Origin: Vagococcus hydrophili
Lineage (GTDB): Bacteria; Bacillota; Bacilli; Lactobacillales; Vagococcaceae
Direction: 5' to 3'
Length of the DNA stretch: 64,000 nt
NCBI RefSeq assembly: GCF_011304195.1
Contig: NZ_CP049887.1
Span: forward strand, 682,001 to 746,000
Below the pieces are notes generated by a model. It was not told the DNA's origin. It saw nothing but the letters and a program-made list of their open reading frames with translations, and made no database searches. Position numbers and translations under genes: made by a program. Shown here piece after piece: positions 54,141 through 63,347 of this stretch (position 1 is its first letter; each line of letters starts with the position of its first letter).

Positions 54141-55292
54141 TTGGATTATAAATTAGAACAATCAGTGAAGGTTTTAGTAGCTGATCATTTAGCGGAAACA
54201 ACTTTAGATGTTTTAAACAATTTAGGTTATTCACACCCAATGATTGTGATTGATTCATTTTTACTACAATCCACACCTATTAATGACTTATTAACAGCTT
54301 TTAAAGAAAACAAAAAACAATTTACGCTTTATGACAAAGTTATCCCCAACCCACCTATTGAATTAATTAACAAAGGTGCTCAGATTTTTACTGAGAATCA
54401 CTGTGATTCGATTATCGCCATTGGTGGTGGGAGTGTGATAGATGCAGCCCGTGGTATTAATATTGTTCGTCATCTTGGTGGCAGTATTGCTGATTACGCT
54501 TACGATAAAGAAATAACCGCATTTTGTTCAGGTCTAATTGCGATTCCCACAACTTCTGGAACTGGTAGCGAGTTATCCAACGCTTTGATTGTTACTGATA
54601 CTGAAAAAAATGAGAAAATTGCGGTTTTATCTAACGAAGCCGTTAGCGAAGTCGCTATCTTATGTCCAGATTTATTAGTGTCTTTACCTGAACAACTAAC
54701 TATTTCAACTGGACTGGATGCTTTTTCTCATGCAGCAGAAGCTTACACTTCGACTTTATCCACACCTGTTGTGGATGCCATTTGCGAGAAAATTATGTTT
54801 TTAATTTATAAGTACCTTCCTCTTGCTACTCAAAATGGACAAAATAAAGAAGCTCGTGAACGAATGATGGTCGCTGCGGCTCTTGGCGGTTGGGTATTAA
54901 ACAACGGTGGCACTCATATTGGTCATTCTCAAGCTCATATTATTGGAGCAAAACTTAATATTCCTCATGGACAAGCCTGTGCTTACGCTTTACCTGGCAC
55001 TTTAAAAGCAACTGCTTCAGTGAAACCTAAAAAAATTAAAGAAATCGGCTATATTTTAGAGGCTTCTTTTCCTGAAAATGCTACAAATGAGCAAATTGGT
55101 GAAATAACAGCTGCTCGTTACCGCGATTTTAGAGACAGTATTTTAGGTTTAACTCCCTTTGAAACCTTAAACATTTCTCGCGAAGATATCACAGCTCTTT
55201 CAAAAGAGGTTCAAACTGAACGATTCTCTGGAAACACTCCGTTTGAATTAACAGATGAAATTGTTTTACAATTAATGAAAGAATTTGGTTAA
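54141..55292 (+). CDS. Iron-containing alcohol dehydrogenase
   Basis: 383 aa, group III Fe-ADH: nucleotide motif GGGSVIDAARG, PTTSGTGSELSNALIVTD, and metal ligands in GLDAFSHAAEAYTS and GHSQAHIIGAKLNIPHGQA. It reduces an aldehyde or ketone (or oxidises the alcohol) with NAD(P)H. TTG start with AAAGGAG 8 nt upstream. Last gene of the kinase operon; a terminator follows. Confidence 0.9.
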   Translation: MDYKLEQSVKVLVADHLAETTLDVLNNLGYSHPMIVIDSFLLQSTPINDLLTAFKENKKQFTLYDKVIPNPPIELINKGAQIFTENHCDSIIAIGGGSVIDAARGINIVRHLGGSIADYAYDKEITAFCSGLIAIPTTSGTGSELSNALIVTDTEKNEKIAVLSNEAVSEVAILCPDLLVSLPEQLTISTGLDAFSHAAEAYTSTLSTPVVDAICEKIMFLIYKYLPLATQNGQNKEARERMMVAAALGGWVLNNGGTHIGHSQAHIIGAKLNIPHGQACAYALPGTLKATASVKPKKIKEIGYILEASFPENATNEQIGEITAARYRDFRDSILGLTPFETLNISREDITALSKEVQTERFSGNTPFELTDEIVLQLMKEFG

Positions 55293-55294
55293 AT

Positions 55295-55340
55295 AAAAAA
55301 GTTATCCACTTCTATTTTTTAGATAGTGGATAACTTTTTA
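55295..55340. terminator. Terminator after the Fe-ADH operon
   Basis: A 15-bp perfect stem AAAAAGTTATCCACT / AGTGGATAACTTTTT with a 14-nt loop. Confidence 0.85.
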
Positions 55341-55342
55341 GT

Positions 55343-55609
55343 TTAAAAGCCAAAATAAGCAGATCCTATAAACATAATGGGAAAAAATAAAATAATTACG
55401 GTGTGGCAACTTAATAATAGAGGTTTAAATTTACTAGATTTTATGGCAATTAATAAACCAATCACCCCAATAAAAGAATTAATCATTAAATATTTTGCGC
55501 CAATTTCAGGCTGATAATTGATAAAATAAGACATCAAAATAATTACTTCTAAAATCAAAAGAGACACACTTAAATTCGAATAAAGATTTTTAGTTTTATT
55601 CACTTCCAT
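55343..55609 (-). CDS. Small membrane protein
   Basis: 88 aa with about three hydrophobic spans. It lies 9 nt after a similar 87-aa membrane protein. Both share a layout of three spans with an I(G/I)GxxG(L/I)(V/L)IA-like middle helix (GVIGLLIAIKSSK; GGVGIVLALKEKK), so they look like diverged tandem duplicates. Function unknown. Confidence 0.6.
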   Translation of the reverse strand: MEVNKTKNLYSNLSVSLLILEVIILMSYFINYQPEIGAKYLMINSFIGVIGLLIAIKSSKFKPLLLSCHTVIILFFPIMFIGSAYFGF

Positions 55610-55618
55610 CCACTCCTT

Positions 55619-55882
55619 TTACGGGCCAAAAAGCAACGTGCCAACTAGAAATACTAAACCAAAACTCAAAGTAACAGTCAAATTCATGAACATTAGAATC
55701 CCTTTAACTACTTCTTTCTTTTCCTTTAGGGCAAGTACGATTCCCACACCACCTATTATTGGCGTTAAAAGAATAAATATTGGCGGGTTATCTGAATGGT
55801 AGAAAAACAGATTAGGAATCCAACACGAAATACCTAGAAAAAAACAGATAATACTAAGTTTAGACCACCATGTCATCTTCAT
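55619..55882 (-). CDS. Small membrane protein, paralogue of its neighbour
   Basis: 87 aa, three hydrophobic spans, Trp-rich start (MKMTWWSKLSII). AAGGTG lies 6 nt before ATG 55882. Probably co-transcribed with the following 88-aa protein. Confidence 0.6.
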   Translation of the reverse strand: MKMTWWSKLSIICFFLGISCWIPNLFFYHSDNPPIFILLTPIIGGVGIVLALKEKKEVVKGILMFMNLTVTLSFGLVFLVGTLLFGP

Positions 55883-55962
55883 GACCAACACCTTTTCTTA
55901 GATATACCAATTTTATCATAATTATTAATAAAACTGAAATATAAACCTATTCTAGACAAAAT

Positions 55963-55992
55963 AAAAAAAGACCAACGATTAAGTTGATCTTT
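55963..55992 (-). terminator. Terminator of plsC
   Basis: On the minus strand GATCAAC and GTTGGTC pair (with G-U) and seven T follow. Confidence 0.7.
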
Positions 55993-55999
55993 CATATAC

Positions 56000-56641
56000 T
56001 TATTTTTTCTCTTTTTTGACTGGTTTATGGTAGACAAAATCTGGGTTAATTTGTGTATCTAACTCTTTAAACGCTTTTTGCATACGTCGTTCAACTTCTG
56101 CAATACCTTCTTTGTCTAATTTCTTAATATCTGAAATATCAATAGGTTCACCAAAAGCCATTGTGACACGTTTTTTTGTAAATAAACCACCAAATGTTAA
56201 AGGTCCTTGATAAACAGCAGGGACAATCTTCACTTTTGCCATCTTCGCAATTACCGCTGCCCCACCTTTTAAATCATCGGAGTAGCGACTGCCACTTGGA
56301 AACACCATAACGCTTAAATCAGTATTTTTAAGGGCTCTCACTGGAGTTTTAATGGCGCTTGGTCCAGGATTTTCACGGTCAACTGGGAACACATGGCATT
56401 TTTTCAAAATAAAACCTAAAAATTTATTATTAAATAATTCTTTCTTAGCCATAAAAGAAAATTTTCTTGGCCAAGCTCCCATAGCAAAATAAAGAGGTTC
56501 AAACCACGTTCTGTGTGGTCCTACTAGCACATAATTTTCGTCTTTTGGTAAATTATTACGACCAATATAACGGGCATTTGTATTAATTAAAAACGTTAAG
56601 ACGCGTACAACGCCTAATAAAAATCGATACATGAATGTCAT
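56000..56641 (-). CDS. plsC: 1-acyl-glycerol-3-phosphate acyltransferase (PlsC-like), altered motifs
   Basis: 213 aa membrane-associated acyltransferase that would make phosphatidic acid. The catalytic HX4D block reads PHRTWFEPL, with Glu in place of Asp, and the FPEGTR block reads FPSGSRYSDD. The rest (MAKKELFNNKFLG, KKCHVFPVDRENPG, KIVPAVYQGP) follows the family. The start is ATG 56641 within an AAAGGAAAGGAC context. Alone on the minus strand, divergent from the methyltransferase gene. Confidence 0.8.
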   Translation of the reverse strand: MTFMYRFLLGVVRVLTFLINTNARYIGRNNLPKDENYVLVGPHRTWFEPLYFAMGAWPRKFSFMAKKELFNNKFLGFILKKCHVFPVDRENPGPSAIKTPVRALKNTDLSVMVFPSGSRYSDDLKGGAAVIAKMAKVKIVPAVYQGPLTFGGLFTKKRVTMAFGEPIDISDIKKLDKEGIAEVERRMQKAFKELDTQINPDFVYHKPVKKEKK

Positions 56642-56761
56642 GTCCTTTCCTTTTAAATTCCTTATTAGTATGCCGAAATTTTTAAAAACATGCAAGCTTT
56701 TCTTATCTAAACTTATTTTTACATGCTATAATAAATGCACTGATTTGAAAGGAAGTTTTCA

Positions 56762-57508
56762 ATGGATCATTTATTACAAGAGGGAGAAAGAATTGACCAA
56801 CTGGTGTCTCAAGGCGTTCAAATTATCCAAAGCCCTGATGTCTTTTCTTTTTCACTAGATGCTGTTCTTTTAGCCCACTTTGCTTCTATTCCTAAAAGAG
56901 GAACGATTGTGGATTTTTGTTCTGGGAACGGAGCTGTGGCACTTTTTATGTCCCCAAGAACACAGGCTAAGATTATTGGTATTGAGCTTCAAGAACGCTT
57001 AGCTGATATGGGTAAACGAAGCATCATTCTTAACCAATTAGAAGAACAATTAGAAATGAAACAACTAGATATTAAAGAAATTACACCTGAAATAAAAAGT
57101 GATTCGGTAGATTTTATTACATGTAATCCGCCTTATTTTAAAGAGCAACCTAATAGTAAGAAAAATCCAAATCCCTATTATGCGATTGCCCGTCACGAAA
57201 TTCACCTGCAATTAGATGACGTCTTTTCATCTGCTTCTAAGATTTTAAAAATGAATGGGAAAATTGCTATGGTTCACAGGCCAGATCGCTTAATGGATAT
57301 TTTGGATAGTATGAGACGGCATAGAATCGCGCCTAAACGAATTCAATTCATTTACCCTAAAGAACATAAAGAAGCCAACACGATATTGATTGAAGGAATT
57401 AAAGACGGGAAAACAGATGGCTTAAAAATATTACCCCCTTTATATGTTTATGGTGAAGATAATGAGTACCTACCAACTATTAAGGAAATGCTTCATGGCA
57501 GTCGCTAA
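56762..57508 (+). CDS. tRNA1(Val) adenine-N6 methyltransferase-like (YabB/TrmN6)
   Basis: 248 aa Rossmann methyltransferase: SAM motif [15 protein letters not shown], the catalytic NPPY motif in [11 protein letters not shown], and the N-terminal [16 protein letters not shown] segment of the YabB/TrmN6 group. It probably methylates a tRNA adenine. The next gene overlaps it by 14 nt, an arrangement (yabB-yazA) conserved in Bacilli. Confidence 0.9.
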   Translation: MDHLLQEGERIDQLVSQGVQIIQSPDVFSFSLDAVLLAHFASIPKRGTIVDFCSGNGAVALFMSPRTQAKIIGIELQERLADMGKRSIILNQLEEQLEMKQLDIKEITPEIKSDSVDFITCNPPYFKEQPNSKKNPNPYYAIARHEIHLQLDDVFSSASKILKMNGKIAMVHRPDRLMDILDSMRRHRIAPKRIQFIYPKEHKEANTILIEGIKDGKTDGLKILPPLYVYGEDNEYLPTIKEMLHGSR

Positions 57509-57761
57509 AGAGCATTACTTCTATGTTTTAGAATGTAAAGACCTTACTTACTACGGAGGCTATACCACAGACTTAGCTCGTCGACTAGAGGAACATAACA
57601 GTGGTAAAGGCGCTAAATACACCAGATTAGCTAAAAGACGGCCTGCACAGATGATTTATCACGAAACTTTTACGACTAAAAGTGATGCCATGAAAGCAGA
57701 GTATGCCTTTAAGCAATTGACCCGACCACAAAAAGAAAAATATATACAAGAAAACAGCTAA
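57495..57761 (+). CDS. GIY-YIG nuclease-fold protein (YazA-like)
   Basis: 88 aa: [28 protein letters not shown] is the GIY-YIG core, with the second half [16 protein letters not shown]. It belongs to the small UPF0213 type whose role is unclear. ATG 57495 lies within the end of the methyltransferase gene, with AAGGAAATG upstream. Confidence 0.9.
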   Translation: MAVAKEHYFYVLECKDLTYYGGYTTDLARRLEEHNSGKGAKYTRLAKRRPAQMIYHETFTTKSDAMKAEYAFKQLTRPQKEKYIQENS

Positions 57762-57787
57762 ATCTATGATGACTTAGCTGTTTTTTT
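57752..57787 (+). terminator. Terminator after the GIY-YIG gene
   Basis: AAACAGCTAA / TTAGCTGTTT stem followed by T-run; the stem overlaps the stop codon. Confidence 0.75.
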
Positions 57788-58024
57788 GTATACTTTCCCA
57801 TATTTATCTCGTTCTAAAAAATGATAATCCACTAAATAGCGACGAATAATTGAATAATCATCATAAAATGCCATAATCACTTCGTTAATTTCGACTTCAG
57901 AGTACTCTTTATCTTCTTCAAAAAAACTGGCACAATAACTAAAAACTTCTAATTTATTCTTTTCTTTCTTTGGAATCACAGTGAGACGGTTATCTTTAAA
58001 ATATTTCTTTTTGATTTCATCCAT
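57764..58024 (-). CDS. DUF2087 protein
   Basis: 86 aa. The sequence NRLTVIPKKEKNKLEVF, YSEVEINEVI and SIIRRYLVDYHFLERDKYG matches the DUF2087 pattern, a small domain often attached to DNA-binding regulators. It lies 17 nt after the methyltransferase gene at 58042 and is likely co-transcribed. Confidence 0.8.
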   Translation of the reverse strand: MDEIKKKYFKDNRLTVIPKKEKNKLEVFSYCASFFEEDKEYSEVEINEVIMAFYDDYSIIRRYLVDYHFLERDKYGKVYKKTAKSS

Positions 58025-58041
58025 TTTCTCGTACTCCTTAC

Positions 58042-58782
58042 TTAATTTCTTGCAAAAAAAGTAATTAACGACGCAGTATTATTTTTCTCATAACCTACTC
58101 TATAAGAAATATCAACAAAACCAACGCGTCTAAGTAATTCTTCAAATTCTTTTATTCCATACCAGTACAACGTAAAATTAGAAATTTCAGTTTCCTTAAC
58201 GATTCCTTTTTCAATTAGCTCGTATCGATGAATATATGATACTTTTTGCTCATGCCAATCCATTTCTTGTGCAGTACTAGTAAATAATAAACCCTCATCA
58301 TCTGATAAAGGAAATTCCGAAACAGTAACTTCTCCTGGATTAAACCATGCTGGTAATTCAATATCTAAAATCAATGTTCCTTTATCCTTTAAATGATTTC
58401 TTAATGAGGTTAAAACATCTTTTATAATCACTCTAGGTAATAAACAAAAACTTCCTGTTGGCATAATTATCGCTTCATACTGCTTTTCTAAATCCAGCTT
58501 GGTTAAATCACCTTGGTAGATGTTGCCAGAAACGTCTGCTTTATCCATATTCAACTGACATTGATTTAACATTTCTCTAGATAAATCAACCCCTTCTACT
58601 TGCAATCCTTTTTGAATAAAAGGAATCATCATACGCCCAGTTCCTACACCAGCTTCCAAAATCAACCCTTGCACGTTTTTAAGTTGTTCATAATAATACT
58701 CAATATCGCCATCAATTGAATGGCCAACAGGTTTTGTTATCTCATACATTTTAGTGCTTAATTTTCCGTACTCAACAAACAT
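58042..58782 (-). CDS. Class I SAM-dependent methyltransferase
   Basis: 246 aa: motif I LILEAGVGTGRMMIPF, followed by VEGVDLSREMLNQC, then IIMPTGSFCLL. The C-terminal half (VSYIHRYELIEKG ... FTLYWYGIKEFEELL) is typical of small-molecule methyltransferases. GAGGAGG 6 nt before ATG 58782 fixes the start. Substrate unknown. Confidence 0.85.
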   Translation of the reverse strand: MFVEYGKLSTKMYEITKPVGHSIDGDIEYYYEQLKNVQGLILEAGVGTGRMMIPFIQKGLQVEGVDLSREMLNQCQLNMDKADVSGNIYQGDLTKLDLEKQYEAIIMPTGSFCLLPRVIIKDVLTSLRNHLKDKGTLILDIELPAWFNPGEVTVSEFPLSDDEGLLFTSTAQEMDWHEQKVSYIHRYELIEKGIVKETEISNFTLYWYGIKEFEELLRRVGFVDISYRVGYEKNNTASLITFFARN

Positions 58783-58831
58783 ATTATTCCTCCTCATCCT
58801 ACTAAATTCATCTTAACATAGGAAAATAAAA

Positions 58832-58866
58832 AACCAAGACCGAATTATTTTTTTCGGCTCTTGGTT
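58832..58866 (-). terminator. Terminator of the YitT-family gene
   Basis: AACCAAGAGCCGAA / TTCGGTCTTGGTT on the minus strand with a T-run; one unpaired base. Confidence 0.8.
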
Positions 58867-58871
58867 TATCC

Positions 58872-59756
58872 TTAATCTAAAGGTTCATAAAAATTACCCA
58901 TAATCGTGACATTCTCAGAGATACTCACAAATGCTTTTGGATCAGATTTTCTCATAGCTACTTGGAGTACTGGAATTTGATCACGAGTAATAATAGTAAT
59001 AAGTATTGTTTGTTGATTATGATTAAACGCTCCTTCCGCGTTGTTTAGAATCGTAATCCCACGACGGATTCTTTTTTGCACCTCATTAACAACTGCATCT
59101 GGTTTTGTTGTTACAATCATAATTTGCATTTTCTTTTGTCTTGTAAAAACCATATCAACAACTTTTCCATTAACAAAAATAGAAAAAGCACTGTAAAACG
59201 CATATGGCCAACCAAAAAGAAAACCAGAAGTCATAATAATACACGCATTAAAAATAATATTTAAAGAACCAACATTTCGACCAGTCATTTTTCTAATCGT
59301 TACACTCACTATGTCTAGTCCACCAGATGATAGACCGCCTCTTAAAGCAAGTCCCACACCCAATCCACAGATTGCCCCACCAAAAATGGCGCAAATAATT
59401 GGGTCATCAGATAAAGCCGTAACAGGGATAATCTGAATGAAAAACGACGTCATAAAAACAGATATCATTGTAAAAACGGTAAATTTCTTACTGATTTTAA
59501 ACCACGCTAGAATAAATAACGGGATATTCAAACAATATAAAACCACTGACATAGGTAATTGAATCTGAGCTAAATCTTCTGACAAAGTAACAATAATTTG
59601 CCCTAAACCAGTGACACCACTTGCATAAATATGCCCTGGTTGCCAGAACATATTTAAAGCAACAGCTTGCAGCATACCATTAATAACAGCCATCGAAATT
59701 TTTTCTGTGTACTCATTTTCAATAAATAGGTCTTTAATTTCCTTTATTTTTAACAT
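58872..59756 (-). CDS. YitT-family membrane protein (DUF161-DUF2179)
   Basis: 294 aa: five membrane spans with GLGQIIVTLS, GGAICGLGVGLALRGGLSSGGLDI and RNVGSLNIIFN, then a cytosolic DUF2179 domain (residues ~205-290, GITILNNAEGAFNHNQQTILITIITR). Function of the family is unknown. AAGGAG lies close upstream. It follows aspS by 53 nt. Confidence 0.9.
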   Translation of the reverse strand: MLKIKEIKDLFIENEYTEKISMAVINGMLQAVALNMFWQPGHIYASGVTGLGQIIVTLSEDLAQIQLPMSVVLYCLNIPLFILAWFKISKKFTVFTMISVFMTSFFIQIIPVTALSDDPIICAIFGGAICGLGVGLALRGGLSSGGLDIVSVTIRKMTGRNVGSLNIIFNACIIMTSGFLFGWPYAFYSAFSIFVNGKVVDMVFTRQKKMQIMIVTTKPDAVVNEVQKRIRRGITILNNAEGAFNHNQQTILITIITRDQIPVLQVAMRKSDPKAFVSISENVTIMGNFYEPLD

Positions 59757-59809
59757 TTCCTTATGAACTCCTTCAAGTAAAAGAACATTAATAACTTCTT
59801 AAAAATCCA

Positions 59810-61576
59810 CTATTTTTCGTCCGTTGCAATATTCAAATGTAACTCTTCTAATTGAATCTCTGACACAGTACCTGGTGCATTTGTCATTAAATCCACCCCT
59901 CGATTATTTTTAGGGAAGGCAATGACTTCACGAATGTTATCTTTTTTAGCAAGCAACATGATTAAACGGTCTAATCCTAAAGCGATTCCTCCATGTGGTG
60001 GGAAACCATATTCTAAAGCATCCATTAAGAAACCAAACTGTTCTTGAGCTGATTCTTTTGTGAATCCTAGCGCTTTAAACATATCTTCTTGAACGTCACG
60101 TTGGTAAATTCTTAAAGATCCCCCACCTAGTTCATAACCATTTAATACGATATCATAGGCTTCTGCATATACTTTTTCAGGATTTGTTTTAAGTAATTCA
60201 ACATCACTTGCTTTTGGCATAGTGAATGGATGGTGAGCTGCTGTGTAACGACCAGCTTCTTCATCGTACTCTAATAATGGCCAATCAACGACCCATAGGA
60301 AATTAAAGGTATCATTATCAATTAAGCCTAACTCTTGACCTAAACGATTTCTTAACGCACCTAATGAAGCTGCGACGACTTCTTTTTTATCAGCCACAAA
60401 CATTAATAAATCGCCAACTTCAGCATTTGTTGCCTCAATAATTTTATCTGAATGATCCACTAAGAATTTAGCGATTGGACCTTTCAAGCCATCTTCTTCA
60501 ACTTTGACCCAAGCAAGACCTTTAGCACCAAATTGTGCTAACCATTGACCTAATTGATCCATGTCTTTTCTTGAATAATTTCCAGCAACACCTTTAGCAT
60601 TTAAGGCTTTGACAGCACCACCGTTTTCTAAAGCTGATTGAAACACTTTAAATTCGATGTCAGAAACGGCTTCTTTCATTTCAATTAATTCCATCTCAAA
60701 ACGAGTATCAGGTTTATCCACACCAAAACGTGCCATCGCGTCATCATAACTCATACGTGGGAATGGTAAAACCACTTCTTGCCCCATAACTTCTTTCATA
60801 ACTTTTGCTAACATATTTTCTGTGTATGTTTGAATTTCTTCAGCTGATAAGAAACTTGTTTCAATATCGACTTGCGTAAATTCTGGCTGACGGTCACCAC
60901 GTAAATCTTCATCTCTAAAACAACGAACGATTTGGTAGTATTTATCAATCCCTGCACCCATTAACAATTGTTTCGTTGTTTGTGGTGATTGAGGTAGTGC
61001 ATAAAAATGACCTTCATGGACACGAGAAGGCACCAAATAATCACGAGCTCCCTCAGGTGTTGATTTATTTAAGAAAGGTGTTTCAACTTCCATAAATGCA
61101 TTGTCGTTTAAGAAATTACGCATCACTTGACTTGTTTGGTGACGTAATTTTAAATTATTAAACATTTCAGGGCGACGAATGTCCATGAAACGATATTTCA
61201 TACGTGTATCTTCATTAACGGTTTGATTGTCATCAATGACAAATGGCGGTGTTTTTGCTTCATTGTAAATAACAATATCCGTCGCGATAATTTCAAATTC
61301 ACCCGTCTTCATATTAGGATTAATCGCACTTTCACGTTTAACCACTTTACCTGTTACACCAATAACAAACTCGCTACGGCATTTGTCCGCTATTTCTAAA
61401 GCTTCTTTTGATGTTTCTGGGTTGAAGACGATTTGAACGATGCCTTCACGGTCACGTAAATCAATAAAGATTAATCCTCCAAGGTCACGTCTTTTTTGAA
61501 CCCAGCCTTTAACTGTTACTTCTTGCTCTAAATGCTCAGATGAAACTAAGCCACAATACGTTGTTCTTTTTTCCAT
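59810..61576 (-). CDS. aspS: Aspartyl-tRNA synthetase
   Basis: 588 aa bacterial-type class II enzyme: anticodon-binding OB fold ([24 protein letters not shown]), motif 2 [18 protein letters not shown], a GAD insertion domain (residues ~285-430) and motif 3 [13 protein letters not shown]. It charges tRNA-Asp. ATG 61576 follows AAAGGAG by 9 nt. A T-box leader precedes it. hisS, often upstream of aspS, is absent here. Confidence 0.97.
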   Translation of the reverse strand: MEKRTTYCGLVSSEHLEQEVTVKGWVQKRRDLGGLIFIDLRDREGIVQIVFNPETSKEALEIADKCRSEFVIGVTGKVVKRESAINPNMKTGEFEIIATDIVIYNEAKTPPFVIDDNQTVNEDTRMKYRFMDIRRPEMFNNLKLRHQTSQVMRNFLNDNAFMEVETPFLNKSTPEGARDYLVPSRVHEGHFYALPQSPQTTKQLLMGAGIDKYYQIVRCFRDEDLRGDRQPEFTQVDIETSFLSAEEIQTYTENMLAKVMKEVMGQEVVLPFPRMSYDDAMARFGVDKPDTRFEMELIEMKEAVSDIEFKVFQSALENGGAVKALNAKGVAGNYSRKDMDQLGQWLAQFGAKGLAWVKVEEDGLKGPIAKFLVDHSDKIIEATNAEVGDLLMFVADKKEVVAASLGALRNRLGQELGLIDNDTFNFLWVVDWPLLEYDEEAGRYTAAHHPFTMPKASDVELLKTNPEKVYAEAYDIVLNGYELGGGSLRIYQRDVQEDMFKALGFTKESAQEQFGFLMDALEYGFPPHGGIALGLDRLIMLLAKKDNIREVIAFPKNNRGVDLMTNAPGTVSEIQLEELHLNIATDEK

Positions 61577-61608
61577 TTTGTAAAACTCCTTTATCATTTT
61601 TTACGTAC

Positions 61609-61822
61609 AAAAAAAGTCCTTGTCAAAAAACAAGGACGAATGACTTCTCACACGTGGTACCACCTAAAATTCGAGAAGTACGCACACTTCTCCTCTTCAT
61701 ACGATTAACGCTCGTAACGGAATGACTTTTGATCATTCATCTCCAGAGTGTCTACACTTTTTTATAGATTAATTTCAGCAAATTTAATCTTCTCTTATGG
61801 CAAAAAAGTTCTTTCTCTTTCA
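61609..61822 (-). promoter_or_regulatory. T-box riboswitch upstream of aspS
   Basis: The antiterminator core AGGTGGTACCACG (complement of 61653-61665) is followed by a terminator GTCCTTG / CAAGGAC and seven T (61609-61637). The distal leader has the AAGAGA motif and a GAC triplet (61750-61752 complement) before ACTCTGGAG, which fits an Asp specifier. A TATAAT -10 lies at 61828-61833. Confidence 0.85.
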
Positions 61823-61959
61823 CGGATATTATAACTAAAAATTACTAGAAAAACACCTAAAAGTCAAGGCATTTTATAACAATTTCTGAATACTACTTTT
61901 ATTTTCTATTTTTTGCTATAATTGGTGTTACATAAAAATAAATTATTGGAGTAATGAAT

Positions 61960-63264
61960 GTGAGAAATACAGACACAAGTAAAAATACATTAAAACTTTT
62001 GCTTTTCAATCTTCTCATTATTGGGATGGTTTTTGCTGGATTTTATTTCATGCGAGGAACCAATCAAATAGTTGAAGTCCAAACTGTCGCCTTAAACGTT
62101 CGAGATAAACCTTCCGTTAAATCCCACGTCATGACACAAGTTCACCAAGAGGACCGTGTCACGATTAAAGAAAAAAAAGACGGCTGGTATAAAATTCAAA
62201 CCCCTGATAAAACAGAAGGTTGGGTTGCCGAATGGTTAATTTTTGACGGTAAGTCAGGACCATATACCTATTTACCTGGAATTGTCACTCAACGAAGTAC
62301 AGAGCTTAAGAAAAGTAATAGTGAAAGCAGTAAAACTTTAACTACTTTAAAGAAAAAGCAAAAAATCTTCGTTACCTTAGAATTAAACGGCTGGAGCCGA
62401 ATTTACACAGATGATACTTACGGTTGGGTTCCAACTGAGTCTATTCGAATCAGAAAAAATCAACAACCTAAATTTGAACTAGATTCGACATTACAAGTAG
62501 CTATCGATAATGCCCCTCTTTATTCTAAAAAGGCAGAAACTGGCTCACCTTTAGCAACTCTTCACTACGCTGAAAAAGTTACTTTAAAAGCGGATGAAGA
62601 AGGCTGGTACCAAGTTAGAACCGAAAAAGGGCAAACTGGTTATTTAAAAGGTTGGGAACTGACTGACAACAAACTAAGTGAGAAAGATAAACGACCGGAT
62701 GAGCCTATGGCAGAGTATGTGGTCATTCTTGATCCTGGTCATGGCGGGAACGATCCTGGTGCCAATACAAATGACGAGAAAGTCTACGAAAAAGAACTAA
62801 CCCTAAAAACAGCCCAAGTTGTTAAACATGAATTAGAAGATAAAGGCTACACCGTCTTAATGACGCGTAACAAAGACGAGTTTGTCTCTTTATCAAAAAT
62901 TGCTGATATTAGCAATAAGAGTAATGCCGATGTCTTTTTAAGTTTCCACTATGATTCAACAGGAAGCCCTAACGAAGGCTCAGGCACAACGACTTTCTAT
63001 CGTAACAAAAACGGACAAGCCTTGGCACAATCTGTCAATGATCAAATTGCTAGTATCTTACCACTTGAAAATCGTGGTTTCGGTGTTCAAGATTATCAAG
63101 TCCTAAGAGAAAATGATAAACCAGCTGTGTTACTAGAGCTTGGCTATATCAATAATGATTCTGACGCAGCTTATGCTCAAAGTAATAAGTATCATAAAAA
63201 AGTCGGCGAAGCTGTTTACCACGGTGTGACGAACTACTTTTTAGAAATGAATAAGCAAAATTAA
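61960..63264 (+). CDS. N-acetylmuramoyl-L-alanine amidase with SH3 domains
   Basis: 434 aa. A membrane anchor (residues ~13-30) is followed by three bacterial SH3 domains (e.g. ALNVRDKPSVKSHVMTQVH; GWYKIQTPDKTEGWVAEWL) and a C-terminal Amidase_3 domain. The zinc and catalytic residues are in ILDPGHGGNDPGA, YEKELTL, FLSFHYDST and LLELGYINND. It cleaves peptidoglycan stem peptides, likely in cell separation. GGAG spaces best to GTG 61960; an ATG two codons upstream is possible. Confidence 0.93.
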   Translation: MRNTDTSKNTLKLLLFNLLIIGMVFAGFYFMRGTNQIVEVQTVALNVRDKPSVKSHVMTQVHQEDRVTIKEKKDGWYKIQTPDKTEGWVAEWLIFDGKSGPYTYLPGIVTQRSTELKKSNSESSKTLTTLKKKQKIFVTLELNGWSRIYTDDTYGWVPTESIRIRKNQQPKFELDSTLQVAIDNAPLYSKKAETGSPLATLHYAEKVTLKADEEGWYQVRTEKGQTGYLKGWELTDNKLSEKDKRPDEPMAEYVVILDPGHGGNDPGANTNDEKVYEKELTLKTAQVVKHELEDKGYTVLMTRNKDEFVSLSKIADISNKSNADVFLSFHYDSTGSPNEGSGTTTFYRNKNGQALAQSVNDQIASILPLENRGFGVQDYQVLRENDKPAVLLELGYINNDSDAAYAQSNKYHKKVGEAVYHGVTNYFLEMNKQN

Positions 63265-63265
63265 T

Positions 63266-63309
63266 AAAAAGCGTTTAGCTCCGATAAACAGGAGCTAAAC
63301 GCTTTTTTT
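63266..63309. terminator. Bidirectional terminator (amidase / glpF)
   Basis: A 17-bp perfect stem AAAAAGCGTTTAGCTCC / GGAGCTAAACGCTTTTT with an 8-nt loop and T-run. Confidence 0.9.
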
Positions 63310-63347
63310 ATTCTTTATTATAATCCGGGTTCAAATCGCAACTTTGT

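Noticed and set aside
55301-55309. TTATCCACT as a DnaA box
   Set aside because: It is one arm of a perfect terminator hairpin and stands alone, without a cluster of boxes.
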